Of a stretch of DNA of 64,000 nt, positions 26,654 to 35,104 are shown in pieces; the first letter of the stretch is position 1; each line of letters opens with the position of its first letter. The stretch spans positions 310,001-374,000 of the forward strand of contig JACKLZ010000005.1 in the NCBI GenBank assembly GCA_024235675.1, read 5' to 3'. This DNA is from Zoogloeaceae bacterium (GTDB lineage: Bacteria > Pseudomonadota > Gammaproteobacteria > Burkholderiales > Rhodocyclaceae). The position numbers and the translations under genes were made by a program. The notes beneath the pieces were generated by a model that saw only the letters and a list, made by a program, of their open reading frames with translations, was not told the DNA's origin and made no database searches.

Positions 26654-27537
26654 CCCGCCTGCACACCGTGCTTGCCACCACCGACCTGTCGGCGCCGGCG
26701 CGCCACGCCGCCCAGCGCGCTGCCATGCTGGCGAGTGAAACCGGCGCGCGCCTCGAACTGCTGCATGTGCTCGAAAAGAGCGCGCTCGACGAATTGCAGC
26801 AGGTCTTTATTGATCAGGATGCTGCACTGTCCGAACGGATTCGCGAGATGGCACGCGACGCGCTCAGTCAGCTGGCGACCGACATCGGCGAGCCGCTGGG
26901 TGTCACGGCCGGGCTGCATCTTGACGAAGGCGCGGTGCTCGAAGCCATCGCCGCCGAGGCCGACCGCCTCGATGCCAGCCTGCTGGTGCTGGGCGCGCGC
27001 GGCACCGACTACATGCGTCAGTGGTTGCTCGGCGCCACGGCCGAGCGCTTGCTGCGCAAGGTGCGTCGGCCGATTCTGGCCGTCAAGCAGCCTCCGCGCG
27101 AACATTACCGGAACGTACTCGTGCCGGTTGATTTCTCGCCCTGGTCGGCCGGCGCCGTGCGCCTGGCCCGCGCCGTTGCCCCCCAGGCCGAGCTGACACT
27201 CATGCACACCTTCGAACTGCCCTACGAAGGCAAGCTGCGCCTCGCTTTCGTCGAAGAAGACGTGATCCTCGGCCACCGCATCAAGGCGCGAAAAGACGCG
27301 GTCGCCCGATTGCACCAGTTTGCCTCGGATGCCGGTTTGACGGGCACCGCCTGGCGAACCGCGGTCATCCATGGCGACACCTCGCTGCGTGTGCTGGAAC
27401 AGGAAGAAGAACTGGGTGCCGATCTGATCGTCCTCGGCAAACACGGCGCCAACATGACAGAAGAGCTCCTGCTCGGCAGCGTCACCAAGCATGTGCTCGC
27501 GCACGCGCGATGCGATGTGCTTGCCGCCTATCGATAG
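26650..27537 (+). CDS. Tandem universal stress protein (two Usp domains)
   Basis: A 295-residue protein with two Usp units. Each ends with the nucleotide-binding pattern G-x2-G-x9-10-G: GARGTDYMRQWLLGATAERL in the first, and GKHGANMTEELLLGSVTKHV in the second, each followed by a hydrophobic strand (RRPILAVK, RCDVLAAY). The presence of the glycine motif in both suggests both can bind ATP. It starts within the stop of the antiporter gene, so the two are probably made together; Usp proteins often tune ion transporters. It is the last gene of the operon. Confidence 0.9.
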   Translation: MTRLHTVLATTDLSAPARHAAQRAAMLASETGARLELLHVLEKSALDELQQVFIDQDAALSERIREMARDALSQLATDIGEPLGVTAGLHLDEGAVLEAIAAEADRLDASLLVLGARGTDYMRQWLLGATAERLLRKVRRPILAVKQPPREHYRNVLVPVDFSPWSAGAVRLARAVAPQAELTLMHTFELPYEGKLRLAFVEEDVILGHRIKARKDAVARLHQFASDAGLTGTAWRTAVIHGDTSLRVLEQEEELGADLIVLGKHGANMTEELLLGSVTKHVLAHARCDVLAAYR

Positions 27538-27625
27538 TTCGACGGCATATGCGATAGTGTGGCTGCTGCACAAACCGGCCTGACACGCTCGCACTTGCCC
27601 GACCACCCTTCGCTCCGGACTCGCC

Positions 27626-28033
27626 ATGCCACTCGATATCGCCCTCAATCGCCCGGTCAAGGGCAATGAAGTTCTGGCCTTGTATCGCGCCAACAAATGG
27701 TCGGCCGCCGACAAACCCGAGGCGCTGGTGGCGGGGCTGCGCGCGTCGCACAGTCTGGTGACCGCACGGGTCGACGGCCGGCTGGTCGGCCTCGGCAATG
27801 CGATTTCCGATGGGCATCTGGTGGTCTATTTTCCGCATCTGCTGGTGCATCCTGACTTCCGGCGCCAGGGCCTGGGCCGGCAGATGATGGCCGCGCTGCT
27901 CAAGCGCTATGCCGGTTTTCACCAACAGATGCTCACCGCCGATCACGAGGCGGTGGCGTTCTATCAGGCCATGGGCTTCGAGCGCGCCGGCAAGACCGAA
28001 CCGATGTGGATCTACGCCGGCACCGAGCACTGA
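27626..28033 (+). CDS. GNAT family N-acetyltransferase
   Basis: A 135-residue protein with the acetyl-CoA-binding motif A: LLVHPDFRRQGLGRQMMAAL (the RRQGLG loop), then a later AVAFYQAMGFERAGKTEPMW that matches motif B of the family. Length is typical of the small YpeA/ElaA-like acetyltransferases. The substrate is unknown. It is a single gene, convergent with the hydrolase gene that ends 40 bases away. Confidence 0.85.
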   Translation: MPLDIALNRPVKGNEVLALYRANKWSAADKPEALVAGLRASHSLVTARVDGRLVGLGNAISDGHLVVYFPHLLVHPDFRRQGLGRQMMAALLKRYAGFHQQMLTADHEAVAFYQAMGFERAGKTEPMWIYAGTEH

Positions 28034-28073
28034 GGGGCGACGTGCCGGCTCGCTTTATTGTTGTGCTCGGAGA

Positions 28074-29096
28074 TCACTGATTTCTGTCGATCCGCCGCAG
28101 GCAACGCAGGGCAAGCAAGGCGCTGGCAATCAATGCCAGCGCGCCGGGTTCGGTCACTGGCTGCCCGGTGTCCGCACTGAATTGCGCCATAAAGGCGCCG
28201 ACGTGCATCTCGAGCGGTGCGCCGGCCGCGCCGCGCACGATGAAGTGCTCGACATAGCCGCCCTGGCCATCCGACCGCCAGCCGTTGCGCAGTTGATGGC
28301 AGCGATTGAAATCGGTCTGGTCGGCGCCGTAGTAGGGCTCGAAGCTGCTGCCGACCCGGGCGAAGTAGCTGCCGTCGTTTGGCGGGCATTGCACTGATGC
28401 CTGTTGATAGTCGCCGGCGAGGCCTGCGTACTGGCTGCGGCGCAGCGCGGCGTTGGCGACGGCGCTGAGGTCCTGGTCGCCATAGAGATCGAGCACCGGC
28501 ACGCCGATGAAGCTGAGGTTGGTGTGTGTGTCGAGAACGTTGAAATCACCAATGACCAGCGGCGCGGCCAGTGTGGGCGCGCTGCCATCGAGCGCGCCGT
28601 ACATGCCCACGCCGATCAGCGCCAGCAGGTTCAGCCCGCTCGCGTGCGAGTAGACGCCGTGCTCCCAGGCGGCCGTCGCGGCCGTCATGAAGCGTGAGCC
28701 CAGGCTGAAACCGGCCAGCACCACGCGCTGAACCGCCAGACCGTCCAGCGTTGCCAGGGCGGCATCGAGCCGGCCGAAGACTTCGTCGTCGATGGCGCTT
28801 TCCTGTGCGGCGTAGTTGGCGAAGTCGGTGCCGCCGACAGGCTGCGGGTTGTCGAGCGCCAGCGTGGTGTGGCCCAGGGCATTGAGCTGCGTGCGCAACT
28901 GGCGCACGACGTCGCCGTCGGGCGACTGGCCTCGTCCATGGAAAAACACCACGCCGATGTCGCTGGTGCCGACCAGTAACTCGGCGCCAAAACTGCCGCC
29001 ATTTGCGTTGAGCGTGATGGGGCCGGCCTGTGTGGCGAATGCCGTGCTGGCCAGCGCACACAGCAGTGCCGACTTGATCGAACGGATGCCTGCCAT
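28074..29096 (-). CDS. Exported alpha/beta-hydrolase-like protein with PEP-CTERM-like tail
   Basis: Start at ATG 29096 (MAGIRSIKSALLCALAS), preceded by CTGGAGG; 340 residues. A signal peptide precedes a DUF3530-like alpha/beta-hydrolase body: VVFFHGRGQSPDGDVV (an oxyanion-type HG), LAGFSLGSRFMTAATA (nucleophile Ser in G-x-S-x-G), and VLDLYGDQD near the expected Asp. The C-terminus, TEPGALALIASALLALR followed by a basic cluster, resembles the PEP-CTERM sorting signal of exosortase systems. No exosortase gene is in the window. Substrate unknown; the two sorting signals suggest it acts at the cell surface. Confidence 0.75.
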   Translation of the reverse strand: MAGIRSIKSALLCALASTAFATQAGPITLNANGGSFGAELLVGTSDIGVVFFHGRGQSPDGDVVRQLRTQLNALGHTTLALDNPQPVGGTDFANYAAQESAIDDEVFGRLDAALATLDGLAVQRVVLAGFSLGSRFMTAATAAWEHGVYSHASGLNLLALIGVGMYGALDGSAPTLAAPLVIGDFNVLDTHTNLSFIGVPVLDLYGDQDLSAVANAALRRSQYAGLAGDYQQASVQCPPNDGSYFARVGSSFEPYYGADQTDFNRCHQLRNGWRSDGQGGYVEHFIVRGAAGAPLEMHVGAFMAQFSADTGQPVTEPGALALIASALLALRCLRRIDRNQ

Positions 29097-29339
29097 GGTC
29101 ACCTCCAGCGTCGTGCGCTCTCTAGATGTAGTTCGGACACGGGCCGTCGGCAAGGGCGAACTTCATTCCCCGGGCGGTGCGGTCGGGTGCATTGGTTTTT
29201 GTAAAAAACGGGCGGCGCTCGACCATGCCTGCGCCGACTCGGGACGCCGCCACGCCTGTCCGCCGGTCGCACAAGGGTGTGATTAAATGCTGCGGTGCGG
29301 TATGTTGGGCGGTGATATTCCCTGACAAAATTCGACTTT

Positions 29340-31325
29340 ATGACAAAAAACAATACTGTTCCGGCCGAAAAGGCCGGGTTTCATCCGCCGGTTTTCTATC
29401 CGGCCTCACTGATCATTATTCTGCTGGTGGCCTTTGCCGCCCTGGCGCCCGATACCGCCAACGAAACCTTCAAATCGCTGCAGGCAACCATCGTCGCCAA
29501 TGGCAGCTGGTTCTACGTGCTGACCGTCGCCATCATTCTGATGGCCGTCAGTTTTCTTGGCTTGTCGCGCTACGGCGAGATCAAGCTCGGCCCCGATCAT
29601 TCCACGCCCGATTACTCCAACCTCACCTGGTTTGCCATGCTGTTTTCGGCCGGTATGGGCATTGGCTTGATGTTCTTCGGCGTGGCCGAGCCGGTCATGC
29701 ACTTCCTGTCGCCGCCGGTGGGCGAAGCCGGCACGGTCGAAGCGGCCCGTGCGGCGATGAAGATCACCTTCTTCCACTGGGGTCTGCACGCCTGGGCGAT
29801 TTACGCCATCGTGGCGCTGATCCTCGCCTTCTTCAGCTACCGCCACGGCCTGCCGCTCACGCTGCGCTCGGCGCTGTATCCGATGATTGGCGAGCGCATC
29901 TACGGCCCCATCGGCCATGCGGTCGACATTTTTGCCGTCATCGGCACGGTGTTTGGCGTGGCCACCTCGCTGGGCTACGGCGTCATGCAGGTCAATGCCG
30001 GCCTCAATCATCTGTTCGACATTCCGGTCAGCACCATGGTGCAGATCGTGCTCATCATCGGTGTGACCGGGCTGGCCATGCTGTCGGTGGCCACCGGTCT
30101 CGACAAGGGCATCAAGATCCTGTCTGAGCTGAACATGGGTCTGGCGGTGATTCTGCTCATCGTCATGCTGGTGCTCGGCCCGACGGTGTTCTTGCTGCAA
30201 GCCTTTGTGCAGAACACCGGCGCCTACGCCGCCGACATCGTCAGCAACACCTTCAACCTGTTCGCCTATCAGAAGACCGACTGGATCGGCGGCTGGACGA
30301 TTCTGTACTGGGGCTGGTGGATGTCCTGGGCGCCCTTCGTGGGCTTGTTCATTGCCCGCGTGTCGCGTGGCCGAACCATCCGCGAATTCACCATGGGCGT
30401 GCTGTTTGTGCCCACCGGCTTCACGCTGCTGTGGATGACCGTGTTCGGCAACTCGGCCATCGAGCTGATTCTCAACCAGGGCAAAGTCGCGCTGGGCGAG
30501 GCGGTGTCGGCCGACGTGGCACTGGCGCTGTTCGCCTTTCTGGAAAACTTCCCCTTCTCGGGCGTGCTCTCCATTCTCGCCATGGTCATGGTGGTGGTGT
30601 TCTTTGTGACCTCATCCGACTCGGGCTCCATGGTGGTCGACATGCTGTGCTCGCGCGGCCATGACAACACCCCGCTGTGGCAGCGCATTTACTGGGCTGG
30701 CGGTGAGGGCGTGGTCGCCATCGTGCTGCTGCTGGCCGGTGGTCTGGGCGCATTGCAGACCATGACGATTGCCAGCGCGCTGCCTTTTGCGGTGGTGCTG
30801 CTGGTGGCCACCTACGGTCTCATCAAGGCGCTACGCATCGACCTCTACAAGCGCGAGAGCCTGCAGATGAACATGGCGCCCGTTGGCCCGCCGGTGGTGA
30901 GCGGCTCGTGGAAGGACCGCCTGCACAACATCGTCGACTACCCCACGCGTGAGGTGGTGCAGCGCTTCATCGCCCAGATCGGCAGGCCGGCGTGTGACGA
31001 AGTGGCCGCCGAACTCAAGCTCAAGGGCATTGATGCCACGGTAACCAGCACCGACGCTGACCACGTGGTGCTCAGCGTCGCTCATGGCGAGGAGATCGAT
31101 TTCCTCTACCAGGTGCGCGCCCGTGCCCATATCAAACCGGCTTTCCTCAGCCCCGATGTGGCCGAAAACGAGGTGTCCGAAGAGCAGAAGTACTACCGTG
31201 CCGAAATCCACCTGCGCGAAGGCGGGCAGGACTACGACATCATGGGCTGGTCAAAAGAAGGCGTGATCAGCGACATCATCGACCAGTACCACAAGCACAT
31301 GCATTTCCTGCATCTGGTGCGCTGA
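29340..31325 (+). CDS. BCCT family betaine/choline/carnitine transporter
   Basis: A 661-residue protein with twelve predicted membrane segments and the family signature around residue 325 (GWWMSWAPFVGLFIARVSRG), plus the GMGIGLMFFGVAEPV segment near residue 105. After the membrane core there is a soluble C-terminal extension of about 150 residues, as in BetT-type choline carriers where it senses osmotic stress. The likely role is uptake of a quaternary-amine osmolyte driven by H+ or Na+. Starts at ATG 29340 without a clear ribosome site. It is a single gene followed by a hairpin terminator. Confidence 0.92.
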   Translation: MTKNNTVPAEKAGFHPPVFYPASLIIILLVAFAALAPDTANETFKSLQATIVANGSWFYVLTVAIILMAVSFLGLSRYGEIKLGPDHSTPDYSNLTWFAMLFSAGMGIGLMFFGVAEPVMHFLSPPVGEAGTVEAARAAMKITFFHWGLHAWAIYAIVALILAFFSYRHGLPLTLRSALYPMIGERIYGPIGHAVDIFAVIGTVFGVATSLGYGVMQVNAGLNHLFDIPVSTMVQIVLIIGVTGLAMLSVATGLDKGIKILSELNMGLAVILLIVMLVLGPTVFLLQAFVQNTGAYAADIVSNTFNLFAYQKTDWIGGWTILYWGWWMSWAPFVGLFIARVSRGRTIREFTMGVLFVPTGFTLLWMTVFGNSAIELILNQGKVALGEAVSADVALALFAFLENFPFSGVLSILAMVMVVVFFVTSSDSGSMVVDMLCSRGHDNTPLWQRIYWAGGEGVVAIVLLLAGGLGALQTMTIASALPFAVVLLVATYGLIKALRIDLYKRESLQMNMAPVGPPVVSGSWKDRLHNIVDYPTREVVQRFIAQIGRPACDEVAAELKLKGIDATVTSTDADHVVLSVAHGEEIDFLYQVRARAHIKPAFLSPDVAENEVSEEQKYYRAEIHLREGGQDYDIMGWSKEGVISDIIDQYHKHMHFLHLVR

Positions 31326-31331
31326 GTCACA

Positions 31332-31398
31332 CGCGACGGCGCGTCGGCTGCCGTCGCGCTTGCAGTATTGGATGGGCAGCTTCGGCTGCCCATTTTTA
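31332..31398 (+). terminator. Double hairpin with T-tract after the BCCT gene
   Basis: Two stems: CGCGACGGC/GCCGTCGCG (31332-31340 with 31350-31358) and ATGGGCAGC/GCTGCCCAT (31372-31380 with 31385-31393, TTCG loop) followed by TTTTATT. The second is a good intrinsic terminator and may also serve the minus-strand lepB whose stop begins at 31396. Confidence 0.8.
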
Positions 31399-32319
31399 TT
31401 CGCCCGCCGGCGCCAGCACCCGTAACACCTTGCCCACCACATGTCGCGCCGGCACAAAGCCCCACGCCCTGCTGTCGCTGCTGTTGTCGCGATTGTCACC
31501 CATCACGTAGTACTGCCCCGTCGGTACCTCGCATTCGATGCCCTCGGCGTCGATGCGGCAGTTATCCCGCAGTGGAAAATCCTCGATCGCTTGAAAATAG
31601 GGCCGATCGGCCGGCTCATGGATAACCCGGTAAGGCGTGGCCGACAGCTGCTCCTCAAACTGCCGCATCGTCACCGGCGGCTCGCCGCTCACAAAATCCG
31701 CCACCGGCGCACGCTTTACCGCCAGGCCATTGATGCGCAACTGCCCGCGCCGATACGCCACCGTGTCACCTGGCAAGCCCACCACCCGCTTCGCGTAGCG
31801 AATCAGCGGCTCCACCGGATACGCGAACACGATCACATCCCCGTGCCGAATTTGCGCCGACACCGGCCGGCGCGCCACCGTGAGCCCGTAGCTGCCGTAA
31901 TTGCCATAGCCCCATTTGCCCACCACCAACATCGCCCCCGGCGCAATCGTCGGCTGCATTGATGCCCCCGGCATCGAGAAGGGCTCCACCACAAACGCCC
32001 GCACACCAAACAGCACCAGCACAAAGGCCACGACTCCGCCCAGTGCGCCATACCAGCGGCTGGTGATCGGCCGAACCCGCCCCGCCGGCCCGCGTCCGGC
32101 GAGCCAGAAGGCATGGATCGCCGCCACGATCGACAGCGCCAGAATCGCGGTGGCACTCAACCCTCCGGCCGCTCCAAACCACAACAACCCGACCGCCGCC
32201 AGCGTCAGCAGCAAATAGCCCCACGCCCAGCCCGCGCGACCCGCGTAGAGCAGCCCGACCGGCGGGACGAGGAAACCGAGGAGTGCGGCAAGCCACTTGT
32301 TTGGGGGGCGTTGCGTCAT
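31396..32319 (-). CDS. lepB: Signal peptidase I with extra N-terminal membrane segments
   Basis: A 307-residue protein. The catalytic Ser120 lies in FSMPGASMQPTIAPG and the general-base Lys177 in RYAKRVVGLPGDTV; the closing motif GDNRDNSSDSRAWGFVP is intact, so the peptidase should be active in cutting signal peptides on the outer face of the cytoplasmic membrane. About 90 N-terminal residues contain additional hydrophobic segments (WLAALLGFLVPPVGLLYAG and following) not found in the short LepB forms. It is not next to lepA or rnc, so it may be an additional copy. A decayed duplicate of its 5' part lies at about 33765-34015. Confidence 0.9.
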   Translation of the reverse strand: MTQRPPNKWLAALLGFLVPPVGLLYAGRAGWAWGYLLLTLAAVGLLWFGAAGGLSATAILALSIVAAIHAFWLAGRGPAGRVRPITSRWYGALGGVVAFVLVLFGVRAFVVEPFSMPGASMQPTIAPGAMLVVGKWGYGNYGSYGLTVARRPVSAQIRHGDVIVFAYPVEPLIRYAKRVVGLPGDTVAYRRGQLRINGLAVKRAPVADFVSGEPPVTMRQFEEQLSATPYRVIHEPADRPYFQAIEDFPLRDNCRIDAEGIECEVPTGQYYVMGDNRDNSSDSRAWGFVPARHVVGKVLRVLAPAGE

Positions 32320-32498
32320 GCCGGCACGATAGCCGAAAACACCACCGACATGATCGAGAGGATGGTGGGTTTACACCGCTAGATGCTTCGGGCGTTGGGC
32401 CAAATGCAGGATTTCAAGGCGTTCGCCTTGTGCCCAAAGCGTACGTGGGGCCGGGCGGTTCAAACCTTCATGACGCATTTGCGCTCAGCACTGGGTGT

Positions 32499-32897
32499 TC
32501 AGGCGGGCTTATCCTGCTCTTGCTCGGCCTCGAACAGCATGGCTGCCAGTGAGGTCAGTCCTTCCTTCTGCGCCGCCTCGGAAATGTCCTCCAGGCTGGC
32601 CCCACTGTCGATCAGACGCGCCGTCTCACATGTGGGTGGTAAATCCTGACGGAAGGCTTTCAAACGCTCGGTCAGGGCGCTGCTGACGCGCACGGTGTTT
32701 TCCAGTGGCGAATCGGGCTGGTCGCCGCCCTCCTCGCAGGCCTCGAACAATGCACCGGCCAGGGCATGCAAGCCTTCCTCGGTCGCACAGGCCGAAATCT
32801 CCTCGGGCGCGGCGCCCCGGGCGATGGCGGCGGCGGTCTTGCTGTCGTTGGGCAGCGTGCCTTCGAACGACGCCAGTATTTGCTTGATCAGATCCAT
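32499..32897 (-). CDS. Uncharacterised 132-aa acidic protein with an internal duplication
   Basis: Start at ATG 32897, with AGGAAA 8 bases upstream; an in-frame TTG further upstream is less likely. The protein contains two similar halves: AAAIARGAAPEEISACATEE then LHALAGALFEA in the first, and ARLIDSGASLEDISEAAQKE then LTSLAAMLFEAEQ in the second. It is acidic, Ala/Glu-rich and probably all helical. No membrane segment or signal peptide. I do not recognise a family. It stands alone between lepB and a small secreted-protein gene. Confidence 0.65.
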   Translation of the reverse strand: MDLIKQILASFEGTLPNDSKTAAAIARGAAPEEISACATEEGLHALAGALFEACEEGGDQPDSPLENTVRVSSALTERLKAFRQDLPPTCETARLIDSGASLEDISEAAQKEGLTSLAAMLFEAEQEQDKPA

Positions 32898-33172
32898 GTC
32901 AGTTTCCTGATTGTCCAATTGGCAAGACAGATAGTGCGCTCAATACTCGGAGCATGGAATACACACCGGTTGCCCGTTTTTGGTCAGAGCGATGGCGCCT
33001 ATGACATCTGAAAGATTGTCGTCGACAGGCGCTCCGGAAGCAGCGATGGGAGAAATAAGGGGCAGGCAAGGGTTTTCATCGGTATTCGACCCAAGGAAGA
33101 CAGCGTTGCCAGTAAAGCCGTGGTCTGTCCCCTATTACTTGGCAAAAGTGCCGAAGGCGTCATCCGCACAGG

Positions 33173-33553
33173 CTAATCAAGGCACCACCACGATTTCCTG
33201 TGCACGTCGTCGATAAAGACCGAAAGCTGGCCCGTTGCGTTTGGCGGCGGTATGGCCTCTGTACATGTCGCGGGACGGGACACCATGTATTGCACGTTGC
33301 CGCGTCTGAATTCCCATCGCGCGTGGCGGCATATGCCCGTCCCCTCAACGACCATGTTGCCATTGCGAACGACGATGTCGGGCTTGCTGGTGGTGCTCTT
33401 GGGTTTGTTCCAGGCTGTGTACTGGTATGCACCAGAGCGCAAGGTGCTGACTTCTACGGTGTGCTTTGAAGTTTTACAAGTAAACGGTTCGGATGCCCAG
33501 GCACTCGCCGCCACGGTCAAACTGACTGCGAAAATGATCGAGAATTTCAGCAT
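33173..33553 (-). CDS. Small secreted protein with four cysteines, unknown function
   Basis: Start at ATG 33553 (MLKFSIIFAVSLTVAASAWA), giving 126 residues with a clear signal peptide cleaved after AWA. The mature part has four cysteines (FTCKT, GICRH, ATCTE, WWCLD), enough for two disulfides, and a beta-rich pattern (YQYTAWNKPKS, PDIVVRNGNMVVEG). Probably periplasmic. No family recognised. It has no near neighbour in the same direction within 270 bases. Confidence 0.6.
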   Translation of the reverse strand: MLKFSIIFAVSLTVAASAWASEPFTCKTSKHTVEVSTLRSGAYQYTAWNKPKSTTSKPDIVVRNGNMVVEGTGICRHARWEFRRGNVQYMVSRPATCTEAIPPPNATGQLSVFIDDVHRKSWWCLD

Positions 33554-33764
33554 CGCTGTCTCCGGCACGTGAGGCGGCGGCTGACGACCGCCACCCGTCT
33601 CATTAAGCATAGTCCCTGGTGTATTCAGAATCGAGGTGAGGTAAAACCTACCGGATCACGCCCCCTTGGGGCAGTGTCATCAGGGGAAACAGGGGATGGA
33701 GCACGGTCTCGTTGGCGACGCTGGCTTCTCATGGTCGAAAGCCGATAAAAATCGTGGTCTGTTC

Positions 33765-33914
33765 TCAATTGTTGGCCACCCATTGTTCGTCGGCCAGCGC
33801 CTGCAGCAGATGGCTGGTCGCCCAGCGCGCGATGCCGGCGTAGAGCTGGCCGACGGGTGGGGCGAAGAGGCCGAGGAGCGTGGCGAGCTACTCGTTTGGG
33901 GGGCGGGTGATCAT
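33765..33914 (-). pseudogene. Remnant duplicate of the 5' end of lepB
   Basis: Read on the minus strand from ATG 33914, the translation is MITRPPNE, a TAG stop at 33890-33888, then LATLLGLFAPPVGQLYAG. This matches the intact lepB start (MTQRPPNK, W, LAALLGFLVPPVGLLYAG) with the Trp codon turned into a stop; the match fades after about 30 residues. The similarity continues upstream of the start: both copies share GACATGATCGAGAGGATGG-like and CAAATGCAGGATTTC-like flanks. It is a broken partial copy including the old promoter region. Confidence 0.75.
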
Positions 33915-34027
33915 GCCGGGACGATATCTGAAAACACCACAGCGATGATCGTGAGGATGGCGGGGCGCTGGACTGGCTGTTTCGGTCGTCGAGCAAATGT
34001 CGGATTTCCAGACCCCGATGGCATGTC

Positions 34028-34768
34028 TTAGCCGAGGCGCATGTCGTCCAGCACCGGAATCGCGGACAAGAGCATCAGAATGCCCGCCAGCGGAAGCGTG
34101 GTCAGATAACCAATGTGCTTGAAGCCGAGTGCGCCAAGTACACCGCCGATAAGAAAGAACAGGCACAGCAGGGCCAGCGTCGTCAGTCGGGTTCGATCGG
34201 CGACGACACGTCCTTCTTCAACCAGCCGGCCTCGGTTCCAGTAGAAGAGCTTGCCCAGCTCGATCCCCAGGTCGGTGATGACGCCGGTGAGGTGGGTGGT
34301 GCGAATCACCGATCCCGAAAGCTTTGTGATCACAGCGTTTTGCAAACCCATCGTGAAGCACAGCAGCATGACCGTTACCGGCACGAACAGCCCCTTGAGC
34401 GTCGACAAGGTGGCGCCGAGCAAGCCAAAGAGCAGAAACAGGAGGGCTTCGAGTAGCAGCGGGAGTGCGTAGCGGCTGCGCAAGGCATGTCGCCGGGCGA
34501 AGTTGATCATTACGGTCGACACAATCGCGCCGGACAGAAAAGACACGATCGCCCCGATGGCGCCGAGCGCGAGGCCAAACTCACCCAGCGCGATGTCGTC
34601 GGCCAGCGAGGAGACAATGCCCGTCATGTGCGAGGTGTACAGCTTGACCGCCAGAAACGCCCCCGCATTTGCCGCGCCGGCAACAAAGGCCAGCGCGAGG
34701 CCCAGGTGCTGGTCACTTCGTGCGGAACGGCTATGGCTGGTCAGGCTTCGTGCGTACTGAATGGGCAT
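34028..34768 (-). CDS. YoaK/DUF1275 family membrane protein
   Basis: A 246-residue protein with about six hydrophobic segments and the DUF1275 pattern: LALAFVAGAANAGAFLAVKL and YTSHMTGIVSSLADDIALG at the N-terminus, and LCFTMGLQNAVITKLSG with RTTHLTGVITDLGIELG in the middle. The His/Thr-containing 'TSHMTG' and 'TTHLTG' pair is a hallmark. The substrate is unknown; the family is treated as a transporter-like membrane protein. Single gene. Confidence 0.88.
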   Translation of the reverse strand: MPIQYARSLTSHSRSARSDQHLGLALAFVAGAANAGAFLAVKLYTSHMTGIVSSLADDIALGEFGLALGAIGAIVSFLSGAIVSTVMINFARRHALRSRYALPLLLEALLFLLFGLLGATLSTLKGLFVPVTVMLLCFTMGLQNAVITKLSGSVIRTTHLTGVITDLGIELGKLFYWNRGRLVEEGRVVADRTRLTTLALLCLFFLIGGVLGALGFKHIGYLTTLPLAGILMLLSAIPVLDDMRLG

Positions 34769-35104
34769 GTGGGTTTGGTTTGTCGTGATGCAGCATCGTG
34801 GTGGTGGTCAGCGTGTCGAGAATTCTGATCACGGATTTGGCGCGTCGGCCAAGGGCGTCAAGATGGCGCCGTCGAGACCTTGCGAGAGCCCAATATAATG
34901 CCTCATCAGGATTTTGTACGGCCGGCCGCTGCGGGCCGCAACGCGTGAGCCTCGATAAGCTGCGTGATCGGCGAACGCGGCTCGGCCCGCCACGCCGCCA
35001 GCGTCCACAAAAAGCTTGCGCCATCCGACACCGGAAAAAGCAGTGCTTGATCAGGCCTTGAATTCCACCATTTCACTCGTTTCCCGCGGGCGGCCATGCC
35101 CCGC
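34769..35104. other. Intergenic region with at most one doubtful small frame
   Basis: About 335 bases between two minus-strand genes. A 63-codon minus-strand frame (35097 to 34906) starts with ATG after a weak GAGCGGGG, but its composition is not convincing. No terminator with a T-tract, tRNA or repeat was seen. Confidence 0.4.

Noticed and set aside
34906..35097. 63-codon minus-strand frame
   Set aside because: Weak ribosome site, no similarity recognised, and composition typical of noncoding GC-rich DNA.
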